Shown in pieces: positions 22,301 through 32,645 of a stretch of DNA of 64,000 nucleotides. Positions within the stretch are counted from its first letter, which is position 1, and the number at the start of each line of letters is the position of its first letter. Both the position numbers and the translations under genes were made by a program. Under the pieces are notes generated by a model, which had not been told where the DNA came from, did not search any database, and saw only the letters and a list, made by a program, of their open reading frames with translations. Source of the DNA: Psoroptes ovis (taxonomy: Eukaryota > Arthropoda > Arachnida > Sarcoptiformes > Psoroptidae); assembly GCA_002943765.1 (NCBI GenBank), contig PQWQ01000028.1, forward strand, positions 186,001-250,000, read 5' to 3'.

Positions 22301-24262
22301 TGAATCAACAATATTATGATCAATAATCATATTTGGTTCGCCAAGACAAACATTACCACATGGAGCAATATTATATAATATATCACATAATTTTAATTTG
22401 AACGACAAGTTTTTTTGTCCTTTTAATTTATTATTGATTTGAAATAAATTTAATTTTCTTAAATTATTTGAACTATAACCATCAATATTGTTAGTATTTA
22501 CATCATTTGAATTATCATCATCATTTTTATCAACAATACCATTGAGATCAATATTTGAACCATTAATTTTGTTTTGTTGTTCATTCGAATCGCAATCATC
22601 TTCATTTTTTATGACATTATCATTATCTATAATCATTCGTTGTTGTTGTTGTTGTTGTAGATTATTATAATACCAATCATCATCATCACCATACAGATAT
22701 TCATCTTCAGTTTGAATTTCTTCATTGAATTCAGGTATATTAAGTAATGAGAAACCATTATTATTATGATCATTTCCATTAATGAGTTTTCTCTGATTAT
22801 TTTTCATCATATAATCATTATTATTGATATTATCATTACTATTTTCACAATATTTTATCAATAATGAATGGCTTAATCGTGAACCAATGAAAAAATAATG
22901 AATATTTTCACTCAAATTTGAACTACATTTAATTAATGTTGTCGATATAACCGAGGTTGCAATATGTATGAAATTAAATGTTCGTACACTTCTAGTCATG
23001 TCATTGAAAAATTTGAGGACATATAATTCACCATCTTTTAAGCTTAACAATATTTTATTATCCGATATGAATTCAGCTTGACAACAATCCAATGATATGA
23101 TAACATCATCTTGTGTTTTCAATGGAAAAGATGTATTACTATTGTTGAAACCATTCAACGATATACCATATGGTGGTGAACCTTGATTTAAATGTATTAA
23201 TGAATTTGTTGCAAATATCAATACACCACCAATGGGTCTAGGTATTGGTAATGCTGCAAACGTATTAAACGGTAAATTATTCATTGACCATATATGTGGA
23301 TGAACATGTTGATGTATGTCTAGAGATAGGGTTATCATTGATACTGTATCTTGTCGTACAGCAATTCTACCTGGCCATGTTTGTACTGGTTCATACAGTA
23401 TCATTAATGTTGGTTCATAATAATTGTGTAGAAATTGTATATCGATTATATTCGTTATATTACAACCATATTGTTCTTGATTCAATGTTAATTTATAAGA
23501 AGGTAATATTGGTGATTTTTTTGTATTTAAATTGGTGGTAATTGTTTGATTATTTATTTTATTTGGACTAAGATTAGCATTATTATGGTGGTGGGTATTG
23601 GATAAACTTGATAAAAATAATGAATCTTGATTACTATCATCATCCAGAATATCATTACGAAATGGTATTATGATTATATTTTTATTATAAATTAACATTG
23701 CTGCACAACGATTATCTGGATCAACACGTACCACTGGTGATCGTATATTAGCGGAAAAACCTGATTTAAAATCATCATTTTCAAAATAATGCATTGATAG
23801 TGTTTTCAAATCATGTGTTTGTGGATCATATTCAACAATCGATAATTTTGCATCATTAAATGATAATAATAAACAATCACGATTCGATGATAGAAATGAT
23901 ACCGAATGTAATGATTCAATATTTGCATTCAATGTAAATGTTTGTTTACATTCTAATTTTACAGTATAATCATCATGATCATCATCATCATTTATACAAT
24001 ATTCATTATCATCTTCATTTTGATTATTATCATTGTTAATATTACCATTTAAATTATCATTATTTTGATGATCATTTTTCGAATAATATTTAGATATCAT
24101 ATCATTATTAACATCTTTGGTTGGTACATTAATTAAACGATAAATTTTCAATTGATTTAGACCAGCTGTGATTAAATTTGTTTCATTATAATTATAAAAA
24201 TGACAACAAGTAGAATGTTCTACTTGTGTTGTTGGATGTATTGTTTTACAAATGGCATACAT
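19330..24262 (-). CDS. CPSF1: Cleavage and polyadenylation specificity factor subunit 1 (CPSF160)
   Basis: Two exons on the minus strand: 24262-19448 (1605 codons) and 19377-19330, joined in phase 0, give 1620 aa (human 1443). The short last exon restores the family C-terminus IIDDLQEIHSITSHF; without it the frame would run on only five more residues. The N-terminus MYAICKTIHPTTQVEHS is typical. Three beta-propellers are expected, with the CPSF A domain in the last 400 residues (LKGYIAISTNYSYGEDV, GRIWILDVIEVVPEPG, GSNVNSFFRIR). The extra length is Asn/Asp insertions near residues 60-100, 480-610 and 940-990. CPSF160 with WDR33 and CPSF30 forms the module that recognises AAUAAA. Its own poly(A) signal on the minus strand is 19165-19170, inside the last intron of POP4. 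Confidence 0.96.
19383..19388 (+). terminator. Poly(A) signal of POP4, inside CPSF1 last intron
   Basis: AATAAA 64 bp past the POP4 stop. It falls in the CPSF1 intron at 19378-19447, so the POP4 3' UTR would be antisense to the last CPSF1 exon. Confidence 0.55.
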
Positions 24263-24466
24263 TATTTCATTATATTTTCGTTTGAATTAAGAAAAACACA
24301 AGAATTTTCTCAGATAATAATCAACATTTTTATTTTTGTTTATTTTTTACTAATTAAAAATTGTAATTATTCGGCGGCAAATGAAAGGCATGCATCAAAC
24401 ACCATAAATAAATAAATAAACAAAACAAAAGACATAATTGTGAATAAAATAATTTTCTTTTCACCA

Positions 24467-24480
24467 GATGGCGGCAGATT
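24467..24480. promoter_or_regulatory. CAGATGGCGGCAG element between CPSF1 and MTG2
   Basis: The sequence CCAGATGGCGGCAG lies about 205 bp upstream of the CPSF1 start. It fits the loose core of the CTCF motif and also overlaps a YY1-like ATGGCGGC. It resembles the element at 3322-3331. Which factor, if any, binds is not known. Confidence 0.35.
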
Positions 24481-24513
24481 AATTTTTTTTTTCAACAATT
24501 TATTTACAAACTA

Positions 24514-25707
24514 TTACCAATCATCTTCATGATTATTATCATAATTTTGATTGATTTTTTGAGAATCATACAATTCTCTAAAATGTAGTAATAATTCTTT
24601 TAAATTATGACCATATTTTGCTGATATTGTCACGATTTTCAACTGTGAATAGCATTCGTTTTCCATTAATTTTTCTTTGAAGGATTTCAATTTTTCATTC
24701 AATTCATTCTTATCGGGTATGACGTCGATTTTGTTCACAATGATTGTCAACTTTTTTTCCGTCAATAATTCTCTGTTATAATGTTCGATTTCGGTCCATA
24801 ATGTTTGGAATTGTTCAAAAGGATCATCACACGATATATCGATAACGAAAAATAAACATTTACAGCGTTCAATATGTTTAAGAAAATTTAAACCTAAACC
24901 TTTGTTTAGATGTGCATCATTAATGATGCCAGGTAAATCAGCAATAGATAATTGCTCCATATCATCATATTGAATGATACCGATTGATGGTTTTAATGTT
25001 GTGAATGGATAACTTGCAACTTTAGGTCTTGCACGTGATAATGCATTCAATAATGTTGATTTGCCAGCATTTGGGAATCCGACAAGACCAGCGTCAGCTA
25101 GTATTTTCATTTCCAAGATCCATTGATTATATTCACCTTGAGCACCGATCTCAGCAACATACGGATGACGATTTTTATTGCTCAAAAAATAATGATTACC
25201 CTTTCCACCGCTTCCACCTTTGGCAGCTAAAAATTTCATTTGATCACAATATAAATCAGCCACAATTTGACCAGTATGAGCATTTTTAACCAATGTACCA
25301 ACTGGTACTGGAATAATTGTGTGATTGGCATTTTTTCCGGTCATATCTTTGCTCATACCATTTTCACCCGGTTCACCAGTATATTTAGATTTTATTCGAT
25401 TTAATGAACGAATATTTTTATTCGCTTCGAATATGATATGGCCACCATTACCACCGTCACCACCACTTGGACCAGCTTGTGCATTACACCATAATTGCAG
25501 AAAACAAATCATTCCATCACCACCTTTACCACCACGTGTATGAACATGTTTATAATCAACAAATTCTGATGAATAATTGTCATTTAATGATTTTTGTTTC
25601 AAAGATCTTAATGGTGATACAACATTTTTATGATTTGTTGAATGATAACTTTTGTTGGACAATAAAAAATTGAATATAATTCTATTGAGTTTGATAGATT
25701 TGGACAT
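24514..25707 (-). CDS. MTG2: Mitochondrial ribosome-associated Obg GTPase (MTG2/GTPBP5)
   Basis: A 397-aa single exon. The basic N-terminus with few acidic residues (about 1-45) looks like a mitochondrial targeting peptide. The glycine-rich Obg fold follows at about 52-205 (GGKGGDG, GPSGGDGGNGG, GEPGENG, GGSGGKGN), then the G domain with G1 GFPNAGKS at 210-217, the TT of switch I at about 236, DLPG at 257-260 and NKID near 325. Order and length match MTG2/ObgH1. Relatives act late in assembly of the mitochondrial large ribosomal subunit. It is divergent from HSP70, with the heat-shock elements lying between the two genes. Confidence 0.94.
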   Translation of the reverse strand: MSKSIKLNRIIFNFLLSNKSYHSTNHKNVVSPLRSLKQKSLNDNYSSEFVDYKHVHTRGGKGGDGMICFLQLWCNAQAGPSGGDGGNGGHIIFEANKNIRSLNRIKSKYTGEPGENGMSKDMTGKNANHTIIPVPVGTLVKNAHTGQIVADLYCDQMKFLAAKGGSGGKGNHYFLSNKNRHPYVAEIGAQGEYNQWILEMKILADAGLVGFPNAGKSTLLNALSRARPKVASYPFTTLKPSIGIIQYDDMEQLSIADLPGIINDAHLNKGLGLNFLKHIERCKCLFFVIDISCDDPFEQFQTLWTEIEHYNRELLTEKKLTIIVNKIDVIPDKNELNEKLKSFKEKLMENECYSQLKIVTISAKYGHNLKELLLHFRELYDSQKINQNYDNNHEDDW

Positions 25708-25757
25708 AATTCATTCAAAGCATTGTGCAATCAAATCATATGGTAAACTTCAGTGCC

Positions 25758-25775
25758 GAACATTCGCGAAAATTC
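25758..25775 (+). promoter_or_regulatory. Perfect four-unit heat-shock element
   Basis: GAACATTCGCGAAAATTC is four alternating 5-bp units (GAA, TTC, GAA, TTC with two-base spacers), the ideal HSF trimer site. It lies 51 bp from the MTG2 start and 179 bp upstream of the HSP70 TATA box. Confidence 0.88.
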
Positions 25776-25841
25776 GACAAAAATCTAGAAAAAGCATGTG
25801 TTTAAAAATAAATTTGTACTGAAATGTGTTAGAAAGAAATA

Positions 25842-25857
25842 TCTCGAACATTCTTGA
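25842..25857 (+). promoter_or_regulatory. Second heat-shock element, imperfect
   Basis: TC-tc-GAA-ca-TTC-tt-GAc forms about three to four alternating units with one mismatch at each end. A further weak cluster (TTC-tc-GAt, GAA-ca-GAA) lies near 25900-25920, about 40 bp before the TATA box. Confidence 0.65.
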
Positions 25858-25953
25858 CTATTGTAGTAACCACTACAACAAACTAGCCAAATCTTTTTGC
25901 TTCTCGATTTGAACAGAAAGATCTGGGTAGAAATAGCTCAGATCGTCCGCGAG

Positions 25954-25960
25954 TATATAA
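25954..25960 (+). promoter_or_regulatory. TATA box of HSP70
   Basis: TATATAA sits in a locally GC-rich context (CGCGAG on both sides). It predicts a start near 25985 and an A-rich 5' UTR of about 145 nt, as in other insect and mite inducible HSP70 genes. Confidence 0.85.
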
Positions 25961-26128
25961 ACCCCGCGAGCTCGACTATAGCAACTCATACAGATTCGAA
26001 AAAGTAAAACGAATTAAAACTAACTCAAAAAAACGCGATTTTAACTTTACAAATTTTCTCTCAAATTTCTACGATTTTTTCTTATTGTGAAGTGTTAAAT
26101 TATAATTTACTCAATTATTTCAACGAAA

Positions 26129-28078
26129 ATGCCATCAAGAACAACAAAAGCTCCAGCTATTGGTATTGATTTGGGTACCACATATTCCTGTGTTGGTGTA
26201 TTCCAGAATGGTTCCGTTGAGATCATCGCAAACGATCAAGGCAACCGAACAACACCAAGTTATGTTGCCTTTACCGATACAGAACGATTGATTGGTGATG
26301 CTGCTAAGAATCAAGTTTCGATGAACCCAGCTAATACTATCTTTGATGCAAAACGTCTTATTGGTCGCAGATATGATGACAAATCAGTTCAATCAGACAT
26401 GAAACATTGGCCGTTCAAAGTTGTCAACGAGTCCGGAAAACCCAAAATCAGTGTCGAGTTCAGAGGAGAACAAAAACGATTCTGGCCTGAAGAAATATCT
26501 GCAATGGTATTGACCAAAATGAAAGAAACAGCCGAAGCATACCTTGGTCAAAAAGTCACTGATGCTGTCATCACTGTTCCAGCTTATTTCAACGATTCTC
26601 AAAGACAAGCGACCAAAGATGCAGGTGTTATCGCTGGATTGAATGTATTGAGGATTATCAACGAACCAACTGCAGCAGCTATCGCATATGGTTTGGACAA
26701 GAAATGTGGTGATGAAAAGAATGTTCTCATCTTTGATCTTGGCGGTGGTACCTTTGATGTTTCTGTGCTGACCATCGACAAAGGAATATTCGAAGTGAAA
26801 TCTACAGCAGGCGATACTCACCTTGGTGGTGAAGACTTTGATAATCGACTAGTCAACCATTTTGTCCAAGAATTCAAACGAAAATACGGCAAAGACATCA
26901 TGTCGAACAAACGAGCATTACGACGATTAAGAACAGCTTGTGAACGTGCTAAACGAACATTATCATCATCGACTCAAACATCAATAGAAATCGATTCCTT
27001 ACACGAAGGTATCGATTTCTATTCAACAATCACTCGAGCCAGATTTGAAGAACTTTGTTCAGACTTGTTCCGATCAACATTAGAACCGGTCGAAAAAGCT
27101 TTACGTGATGCTAAATTGGACAAATCTAAGATCGATGAGATCGTATTGGTCGGTGGTTCAACACGAATTCCGCGAATCCAGAAATTATTATCCGACTTCT
27201 TCAATGGCAAAGAGCTGAACAAATCCATCAATCCAGACGAAGCAGTTGCATATGGTGCGGCAGTGCAAGCAGCTATTTTGACAGGTGACACATCAAGTAA
27301 TGTCAAAGATTTGTTATTACTTGATGTTGCCCCGTTGTCATTGGGCATTGAAACTGCCGGCGGAGTGATGACCACCTTGATTAAACGAAACACCACCATT
27401 CCAACCAAACAGACTCAAGTATTCAGTACATATTCAGACAATCAACCAGCTGTCACCATCCAAGTCTTCGAAGGTGAACGGGCGATGACTAAGGACAACA
27501 ATCGTCTCGGTACATTTGACTTGTCTGGCATTCCACCGGCACCTAGAGGCGTACCACAGATTGAAGTAACATTTGATGTTGATGCTAACGGTATCCTGAA
27601 TGTCTCTGCTGTCGACAAGAGTACTGGTCGTCAAAACAAAATTACCATCACAAATGACAAAGGACGATTGTCTAAAGCTGACATCGAGAAAATGGTACAA
27701 GAAGCTGAACAATATCGTGACGAAGACGAACGACAAAGAGAACGAATTTCGGCTAAAAATCAATTGGAAGCATATGCATTCCAATTGAAATCTACGATGG
27801 AAGAAGAAAACATCAAAGCCAAACTTTCCGAAGGTGATAGAAAGACAGTATTGAACAAAGTCGACGAAACAATTCGATGGTTGGATTCGAATCAATTGGC
27901 CGATAAAGAAGAATTTGAACATCGACAAAAAGAATTGGAAGCTGCTTGCCGACCGATTATGATGAAAATCTATCAACAGCAGCAGCAACAACCTGGTAAT
28001 AATACATGCGGCAGAGACACATATCCTGGATTCAACTCACAAAATAATGATGGACCAATTGTCGAAGAAGTAAATTAA
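26129..28078 (+). CDS. HSP70: Heat-inducible cytosolic HSP70, C-terminus EEVN
   Basis: A 649-aa intronless chaperone. The three family signatures are seen: IDLGTTYS (residues 13-20), IFDLGGGTFDVSVL (near 200) and VLVGGSTRIPRIQKLL (near 340). The substrate domain follows (VQDLLLLDVAP-like at about 395) and then the helical lid. Intronless structure plus heat-shock elements and TATA fit a stress-inducible paralog. The usual GGMP-rich tail is replaced by a Gln run and PGNNTCGRDTYPGF. The last four residues are EEVN (GAAGAAGTAAATTAA), not EEVD; a single G-to-A change in GAT would produce it. EEVD is the anchor for TPR co-chaperones such as HOP and CHIP, so this copy may couple to them poorly. Codon use is more GC-rich than in neighbours, as in strongly expressed genes. 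Confidence 0.97.
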   Translation: MPSRTTKAPAIGIDLGTTYSCVGVFQNGSVEIIANDQGNRTTPSYVAFTDTERLIGDAAKNQVSMNPANTIFDAKRLIGRRYDDKSVQSDMKHWPFKVVNESGKPKISVEFRGEQKRFWPEEISAMVLTKMKETAEAYLGQKVTDAVITVPAYFNDSQRQATKDAGVIAGLNVLRIINEPTAAAIAYGLDKKCGDEKNVLIFDLGGGTFDVSVLTIDKGIFEVKSTAGDTHLGGEDFDNRLVNHFVQEFKRKYGKDIMSNKRALRRLRTACERAKRTLSSSTQTSIEIDSLHEGIDFYSTITRARFEELCSDLFRSTLEPVEKALRDAKLDKSKIDEIVLVGGSTRIPRIQKLLSDFFNGKELNKSINPDEAVAYGAAVQAAILTGDTSSNVKDLLLLDVAPLSLGIETAGGVMTTLIKRNTTIPTKQTQVFSTYSDNQPAVTIQVFEGERAMTKDNNRLGTFDLSGIPPAPRGVPQIEVTFDVDANGILNVSAVDKSTGRQNKITITNDKGRLSKADIEKMVQEAEQYRDEDERQRERISAKNQLEAYAFQLKSTMEEENIKAKLSEGDRKTVLNKVDETIRWLDSNQLADKEEFEHRQKELEAACRPIMMKIYQQQQQQPGNNTCGRDTYPGFNSQNNDGPIVEEVN

Positions 28079-28182
28079 GAACATCTGTGATATGATATAA
28101 AATAGCTCTGTAATTAGTAATACTCATTTGTAATTAGTTCATAATTTTGTAAACATCATGTAATTTATAATATATTACTTAC

Positions 28183-28207
28183 TTTATTAAGATCATTAGT
28201 AAATAAA
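28183..28207. terminator. Back-to-back poly(A) signals of NGDN (-) and HSP70 (+)
   Basis: A minus-strand AATAAA (28183-28188) for neuroguidin and a plus-strand AATAAA (28202-28207) for HSP70 are separated by 13 bp. Cleavage 10-30 nt past each would make the two mRNAs overlap tail to tail by some tens of bases. Confidence 0.55.
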
Positions 28208-28232
28208 GAATATTTTAAAAAATAAATCGTTT

Positions 28233-29216
28233 TCAGTGTCTTTTCATTCTTTTCTTCTTATTACTTTGATTAAACTTTTTCTTAGATTTCTTATTTTTAG
28301 GTCGAATATAGTCATTGGAATTGTTGATATTAAGAAAAGATATATCATCCATTCTTGTTATATCATCACCAATAGTGTTGATAGTCGCTAATTTTCTAGC
28401 CTGTGCTTTTTGTTTCTTAGTCAAATTCAGCCTGATGAAATTTTCTTCTTCATATTTTTTCTTTTGATTTAAAAATTTACCAATACCAGATTTACGATTC
28501 ATCAGATTATTGATATATTCTTCTTCAGGTGTATCATCAAACTCTTTACGTAATTCATTCATAATCGATGAATTAATTGCACGTTTTTTTGCGCGTTCAA
28601 GATTTTTAACTTTACGTTCTTGTTCATCTTCAAATTTCATTTGTGCTAATCTTGGCGGTACATAAACTTGATTCTTTTTCAATGATTGCTTTAACTGTTG
28701 TTGCTCAACTTTTTCTTTGTCATCGATCGTTTCATCATTGGAATCTTGTTGTTCGTCCATTTGTTCATTATCATCATCATTAATATCGAATGAAAAATTC
28801 GGTCGAGCATTCAATGGATTATTATCATCAGTCGTTTGCTTTCCAATACTTTGATTTGTTATTCGATTCGTATTCAATATTTTCATTAAATTATCGACTT
28901 GATATTTAAGTTTATCTTCTAATGGCTGTATTTTTTCCAACACAATACGTTTTTCGATTATTCTTTCACGTACCGCATCATTATTATCATCATATTTTAA
29001 ACGACATTTAACGATATCAGTTAAATCAATTAGATAATTTAAAAATGTTTGATTTTTAAGATCAAACAATGTATTACCATTTGTTGATTGAAATTCATTA
29101 TTGTTGATGCGATCTAATAATTGTTTTGATGTCAATACACAATCGACTAATGTATCTTTGAAGGTGTTTAATAATTTATTCGTTTCATCGATTATTTGAT
29201 TATTTTTTTCGTCCAT
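28233..29216 (-). CDS. NGDN: Neuroguidin (Sas10/C1D family)
   Basis: A 327-aa single exon (human 315). The N-terminal Sas10/C1D helical domain covers about residues 5-120 (LLDRINNNEFQSTNGNTLFDLKNQ and the QVDNLMKIL helix). A central block matches the family strongly: YVPPRLAQMKFEDE, ERAKKRAINSSIMNELRKEF and DDTPEEEY. It ends in a very basic KNKKSKKKF tail typical of nucleolar proteins. Relatives (yeast Lcp5) work in the small-subunit processome; vertebrate neuroguidin has also been linked to eIF4E-dependent translational control in neurons. Divergent from EMC4, 186 bp between starts. Confidence 0.93.
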   Translation of the reverse strand: MDEKNNQIIDETNKLLNTFKDTLVDCVLTSKQLLDRINNNEFQSTNGNTLFDLKNQTFLNYLIDLTDIVKCRLKYDDNNDAVRERIIEKRIVLEKIQPLEDKLKYQVDNLMKILNTNRITNQSIGKQTTDDNNPLNARPNFSFDINDDDNEQMDEQQDSNDETIDDKEKVEQQQLKQSLKKNQVYVPPRLAQMKFEDEQERKVKNLERAKKRAINSSIMNELRKEFDDTPEEEYINNLMNRKSGIGKFLNQKKKYEEENFIRLNLTKKQKAQARKLATINTIGDDITRMDDISFLNINNSNDYIRPKNKKSKKKFNQSNKKKRMKRH

Positions 29217-29402
29217 TTTTGATTGAAACTTGAAATTAATTTGATTAAAATTTAAATCACGAAAAAAACATGCGACAAATCTTTTCGACTATTTTCACTC
29301 CGTTTTGTCGTTTAAGTGGTTTTAGCAATAATTTTTATTTATTTTGATTTGTCATAAAAATTTGGAAATTAAACTTTTGATTAATTAATTTTGAAGCAAA
29401 AA

Positions 29403-30032
29403 ATGAATAAACAAAAACATCGTTGGTCACTTAATTTTACCAAGTAAGTACATTGATTTAAATGATATTCTGATTACAAGTGCCTCATCTCTATTAAATT
29501 CTCAGAAGCAATAAAAATGAACGTTCAGAGCTGCATTCACCACCTGGCTATAATTCAAATCATAGTTATATACAAAATGAAGGTAGCCGAGAAGTTGATA
29601 CAAATTTGGTGGTGAAAAAATCATGGGATATTGCGCTTGGACCATTGAAACAGATTCCTATGAATTTATTCATCATGTATATGGCTGGCAATTCTATTTC
29701 AATCTTACCTATTATGATGGTAGGTATGTTGTTTCTGGGACCAATCAAAGCTATATTTAGTTTTAATAAAAGTAAATATATGATTATTATTAATATGAAT
29801 GTGAAATTATTAATTATAATTCATTCATTGATCAATAGCATTCAAATTGATTGAAGGTAATCAAGCAATAATGCAAAAATTCATCTACATAATTGGCAAT
29901 CTTACCGGTATTGCATTAGCATTATATAAATGTAAATCAATGGGATTATTGCCCACTCATCCATCCGATTGGTTAGATTTTGTTGAACCACCAAAACGTT
30001 TAGAATTTGCTGGTGGTGGACTTGTAAATTAA
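29403..30032 (+). CDS. EMC4: ER membrane protein complex subunit 4
   Basis: Three exons (29403-29443, 29506-29771, 29839-30032; phases 2 and 1) encode 166 aa (human 183). Conserved blocks are KKSWDIALGPLKQIPMN, FIMYMAGNSISI, GPIKAIF, GNLTGIALALYKC, SMGLLPTHPSDWL and the C-terminal EPPKRLEFAGGG. Hydrophobic membrane segments are in the middle and before the conserved tail. EMC inserts tail-anchored and multi-pass proteins into the ER membrane. It is followed by an unrecognised gene on the same strand 194 bp after its stop. Confidence 0.95.
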
Positions 30033-30226
30033 AATCCCATTTATTCTGTGTTTATAATTTGATTAAATTTGCTCCTTTATTTTACTTTTCAATTATGCAA
30101 ATAAAAACCAGTGCAAAATGAATGCATTTACAAAATTATATTTGACTATTTTTATTTTGAATTTTGTTATTGATTATTTGAAATTTTAAATTTTTGAGAA
30201 ATTCAAGTCAACAGCAATAATTGATA

Positions 30227-30898
30227 ATGGAACAACAAAATAATGAACAAAATTTGAAAAATAATCCATGGACAGAAACAAAATCGATTGATACAGCTGA
30301 TGCACATATTAAACAAGATACAAAACAATGTATAAAGGGGTTACCAGCTGTCATTGCAGATGATATTATATTACAAAATTTATTAAAACCAACAAATGAT
30401 GATGGTGTGAAAAAACCTAGTGATGATCTAGGCGATAATGTTATACCATTACAAGTGAATTTCGGTGGACAAGAAACAAAAGAAATTGATGGTAAAAAAT
30501 TAGCTATAAGACAAGCACCGGATGGTAGAGCAATTAAATATGATCCTGATAAAGGTTTTGTAATGAGTAGTTGGAGTAATTTTGAATTAGATCCACAATC
30601 AACATATAAACTGGTGACTGATGAAAAAGGAATATTCATTAAACATATAACATCAACAATTATTAATCCTAATGATTTAGGCATAGGTAAAGGTAGTGTT
30701 GGTGCTGAAATTGACATCAAAAGTATATCATCAACATCAAACTCTTTGGCCAGCAATGCTTGGTCAAATGTTTTACTGTATAAACCGAAGGAAAAAATAT
30801 TCAAATATGATATGGAAAATAAGAGATTGGTGATGGAAAATTCGGATGATAAAAATTCTGCATCAACATCGCAACAACAACAACAACAACAACAATGA
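30227..30898 (+). CDS. Unrecognised 223-aa soluble protein
   Basis: A single exon starting at the ATG at 30227 (an in-frame TTG two codons upstream is not a likely start). No signal peptide or membrane segment. The N-terminal half is charged (PWTETKSIDTADAHIKQ, then CIKGLPAVIADDIILQNLLKP); the middle has beta-like segments (LAIRQAPDGRAIKYDPDKG, TYKLVTDEKGIFIKHI); the tail ends in nine Gln. It does not look like chance: composition is balanced, has codon bias like its neighbours and lacks long homopolymers until the end. Poly(A) signal AATAAA at 30950-30955. I cannot assign a family; a fast-evolving or mite-specific protein is possible. Confidence 0.75.
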   Translation: MEQQNNEQNLKNNPWTETKSIDTADAHIKQDTKQCIKGLPAVIADDIILQNLLKPTNDDGVKKPSDDLGDNVIPLQVNFGGQETKEIDGKKLAIRQAPDGRAIKYDPDKGFVMSSWSNFELDPQSTYKLVTDEKGIFIKHITSTIINPNDLGIGKGSVGAEIDIKSISSTSNSLASNAWSNVLLYKPKEKIFKYDMENKRLVMENSDDKNSASTSQQQQQQQQ

Positions 30899-31052
30899 AA
30901 TATTCATTAAATGAATTAATGAATGAGTGAATGACAAGTTATGATTGGAAATAAATTGTTTTTGTTTTGAAAATTTTTGTATTTTTTCTTTCTCTTTGAA
31001 CAAAATTATATAATTTTGTATAATTCAATATCATTCATTCATTCATTCATTT

Positions 31053-32645
31053 TCAATTATTGCTATTATTAATGACATTAATAACATAATAGTCATGATA
31101 ATACATGAGTATACAAAGTGGTTGACCAATTATCAATGATAACCACATTGCATAGTTGGCTACTTTTTTCGGTAAAAGTTGTACAAAATATGCTAATGGT
31201 ATTTGAAATATCATACCGGTAAATGCCCATATACGAAACATATTCAACGGTACTGACACAAGATATTCATGGAAAAATGCCGACACCAAGAATACAATTA
31301 TCGATGCTTTCATTGTTGATAGTTTATAGGTGACAATCATTGGTAAATAAAGATGACGAACACACCAACGATGTGTCGGTGTATTCCATGCACGCCAAAA
31401 ATATTCAATCGAATCAGAATTCCACCAATCTTTGTAGAATTCACGATCAGCAAATCGTAATAATTCACCGAAAAAATTTAAATATGAATGATATATGACA
31501 TAGAAAAATATTAGCCAACATAAATGATTTGGTACCTATTTTGATTCGTTATGAAATTCTCATTGAAATCCATCAAAATTAAACTGAAAAAATTGAATAC
31601 TTACGGCCAATTTCAATAATCTTTCCAACATTGTCGTGTATGACATTTGAATGAATGGTTCCAATGAATTTTGTATGGCCGGCACCATCCATTGTTGGAT
31701 GAGAGCGATTTCAACTTGTGCTAGAAATAGCTGTTTTTGAAAATTATTTATAAATTTTGAAATATTCGAATCTATAATCTCAACAACTTACAATTTCTAA
31801 CAAACGTTTTAGTAAAAATATTTTACGTATACCGGTCGTACGGGGAAAATTCAATTCATAACATAATGTTGGTGCAAGCATGAAATAATAAAGATCTTTC
31901 AATGTTATATTATCTGGATAATTGATCATTTTTTCATCATTTTTAACATTATCAATGTTACTTTCCAGTGGATTTGTTTCATTTCCATTTTTTAAATCGG
32001 AATTTAAATTTTCATTGTTATTATCATCATTAATTTTGGAACAATTATCTTCATTATTATTATAATTACGATAACGATAATTTGTCATATGATATGATAT
32101 TAATTTTAAAAATACAATCGTATACCATAAACAACAAATAGAATTAACGATTGGATTAAATTTTTCATGATATAAATTGAATATGATTGGTGGAATCAAT
32201 AATAATATCATTAAATATGATGCAATCAAATTGAATAATGCTGAATATTGTATCGAATTATTAATCAAATATGATTCAATAACAAAAGCCAATAATATGA
32301 ATAAATTCAATATGAATAACAATATAAATGTTGATTGTAATATTTCGATTGTAAAATAATCACTGATTATTGTTAATGGATCATATAATATACCATATTT
32401 TAGAAGATTTTCAAGTGCAACACGAAAATTTGATAAAAATAAAATGGTATAACACAGGTTAAGTAAACCACGATAATTCGTATAACCACTGGCCGAACTA
32501 AACAGTGATACTTTTGATTGATGGACACTATTTTTTGGGATTAAAAAAACAAAAATAATAATTCAAAACCTTGATTATCTCACAGATAATACGGCGAATC
32601 ATGGCAAAAATCTTACGGTTTTAGTATAAAATCTTTGGTACTCAT
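31053..32645 (-). CDS. DGAT1: Diacylglycerol O-acyltransferase 1
   Basis: Four exons on the minus strand (32645-32617, 32527-31792, 31730-31605, 31535-31053; phases 2, 0, 0) give 457 aa (human 488). Landmarks are SLFSSASGYTNYRGLLN, YPDNITLKDLYYFMLAPTLCYELNFPR, FYKDWWNS (the FYxDWWN motif), WNTPTHRWCVRHLY and the catalytic-His block SAFFHEYLVSVPL, then LSLIIGQPLCILMYYHDYYV. It is a multi-pass ER protein of the MBOAT family that makes triacylglycerol from diacylglycerol and acyl-CoA. The regulatory N-terminus before SLFSS is very short (about 15 residues against about 70), so an undetected upstream exon cannot be excluded. An Asn/Asp-rich loop is inserted before the FYxDWWN region. Confidence 0.95.
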
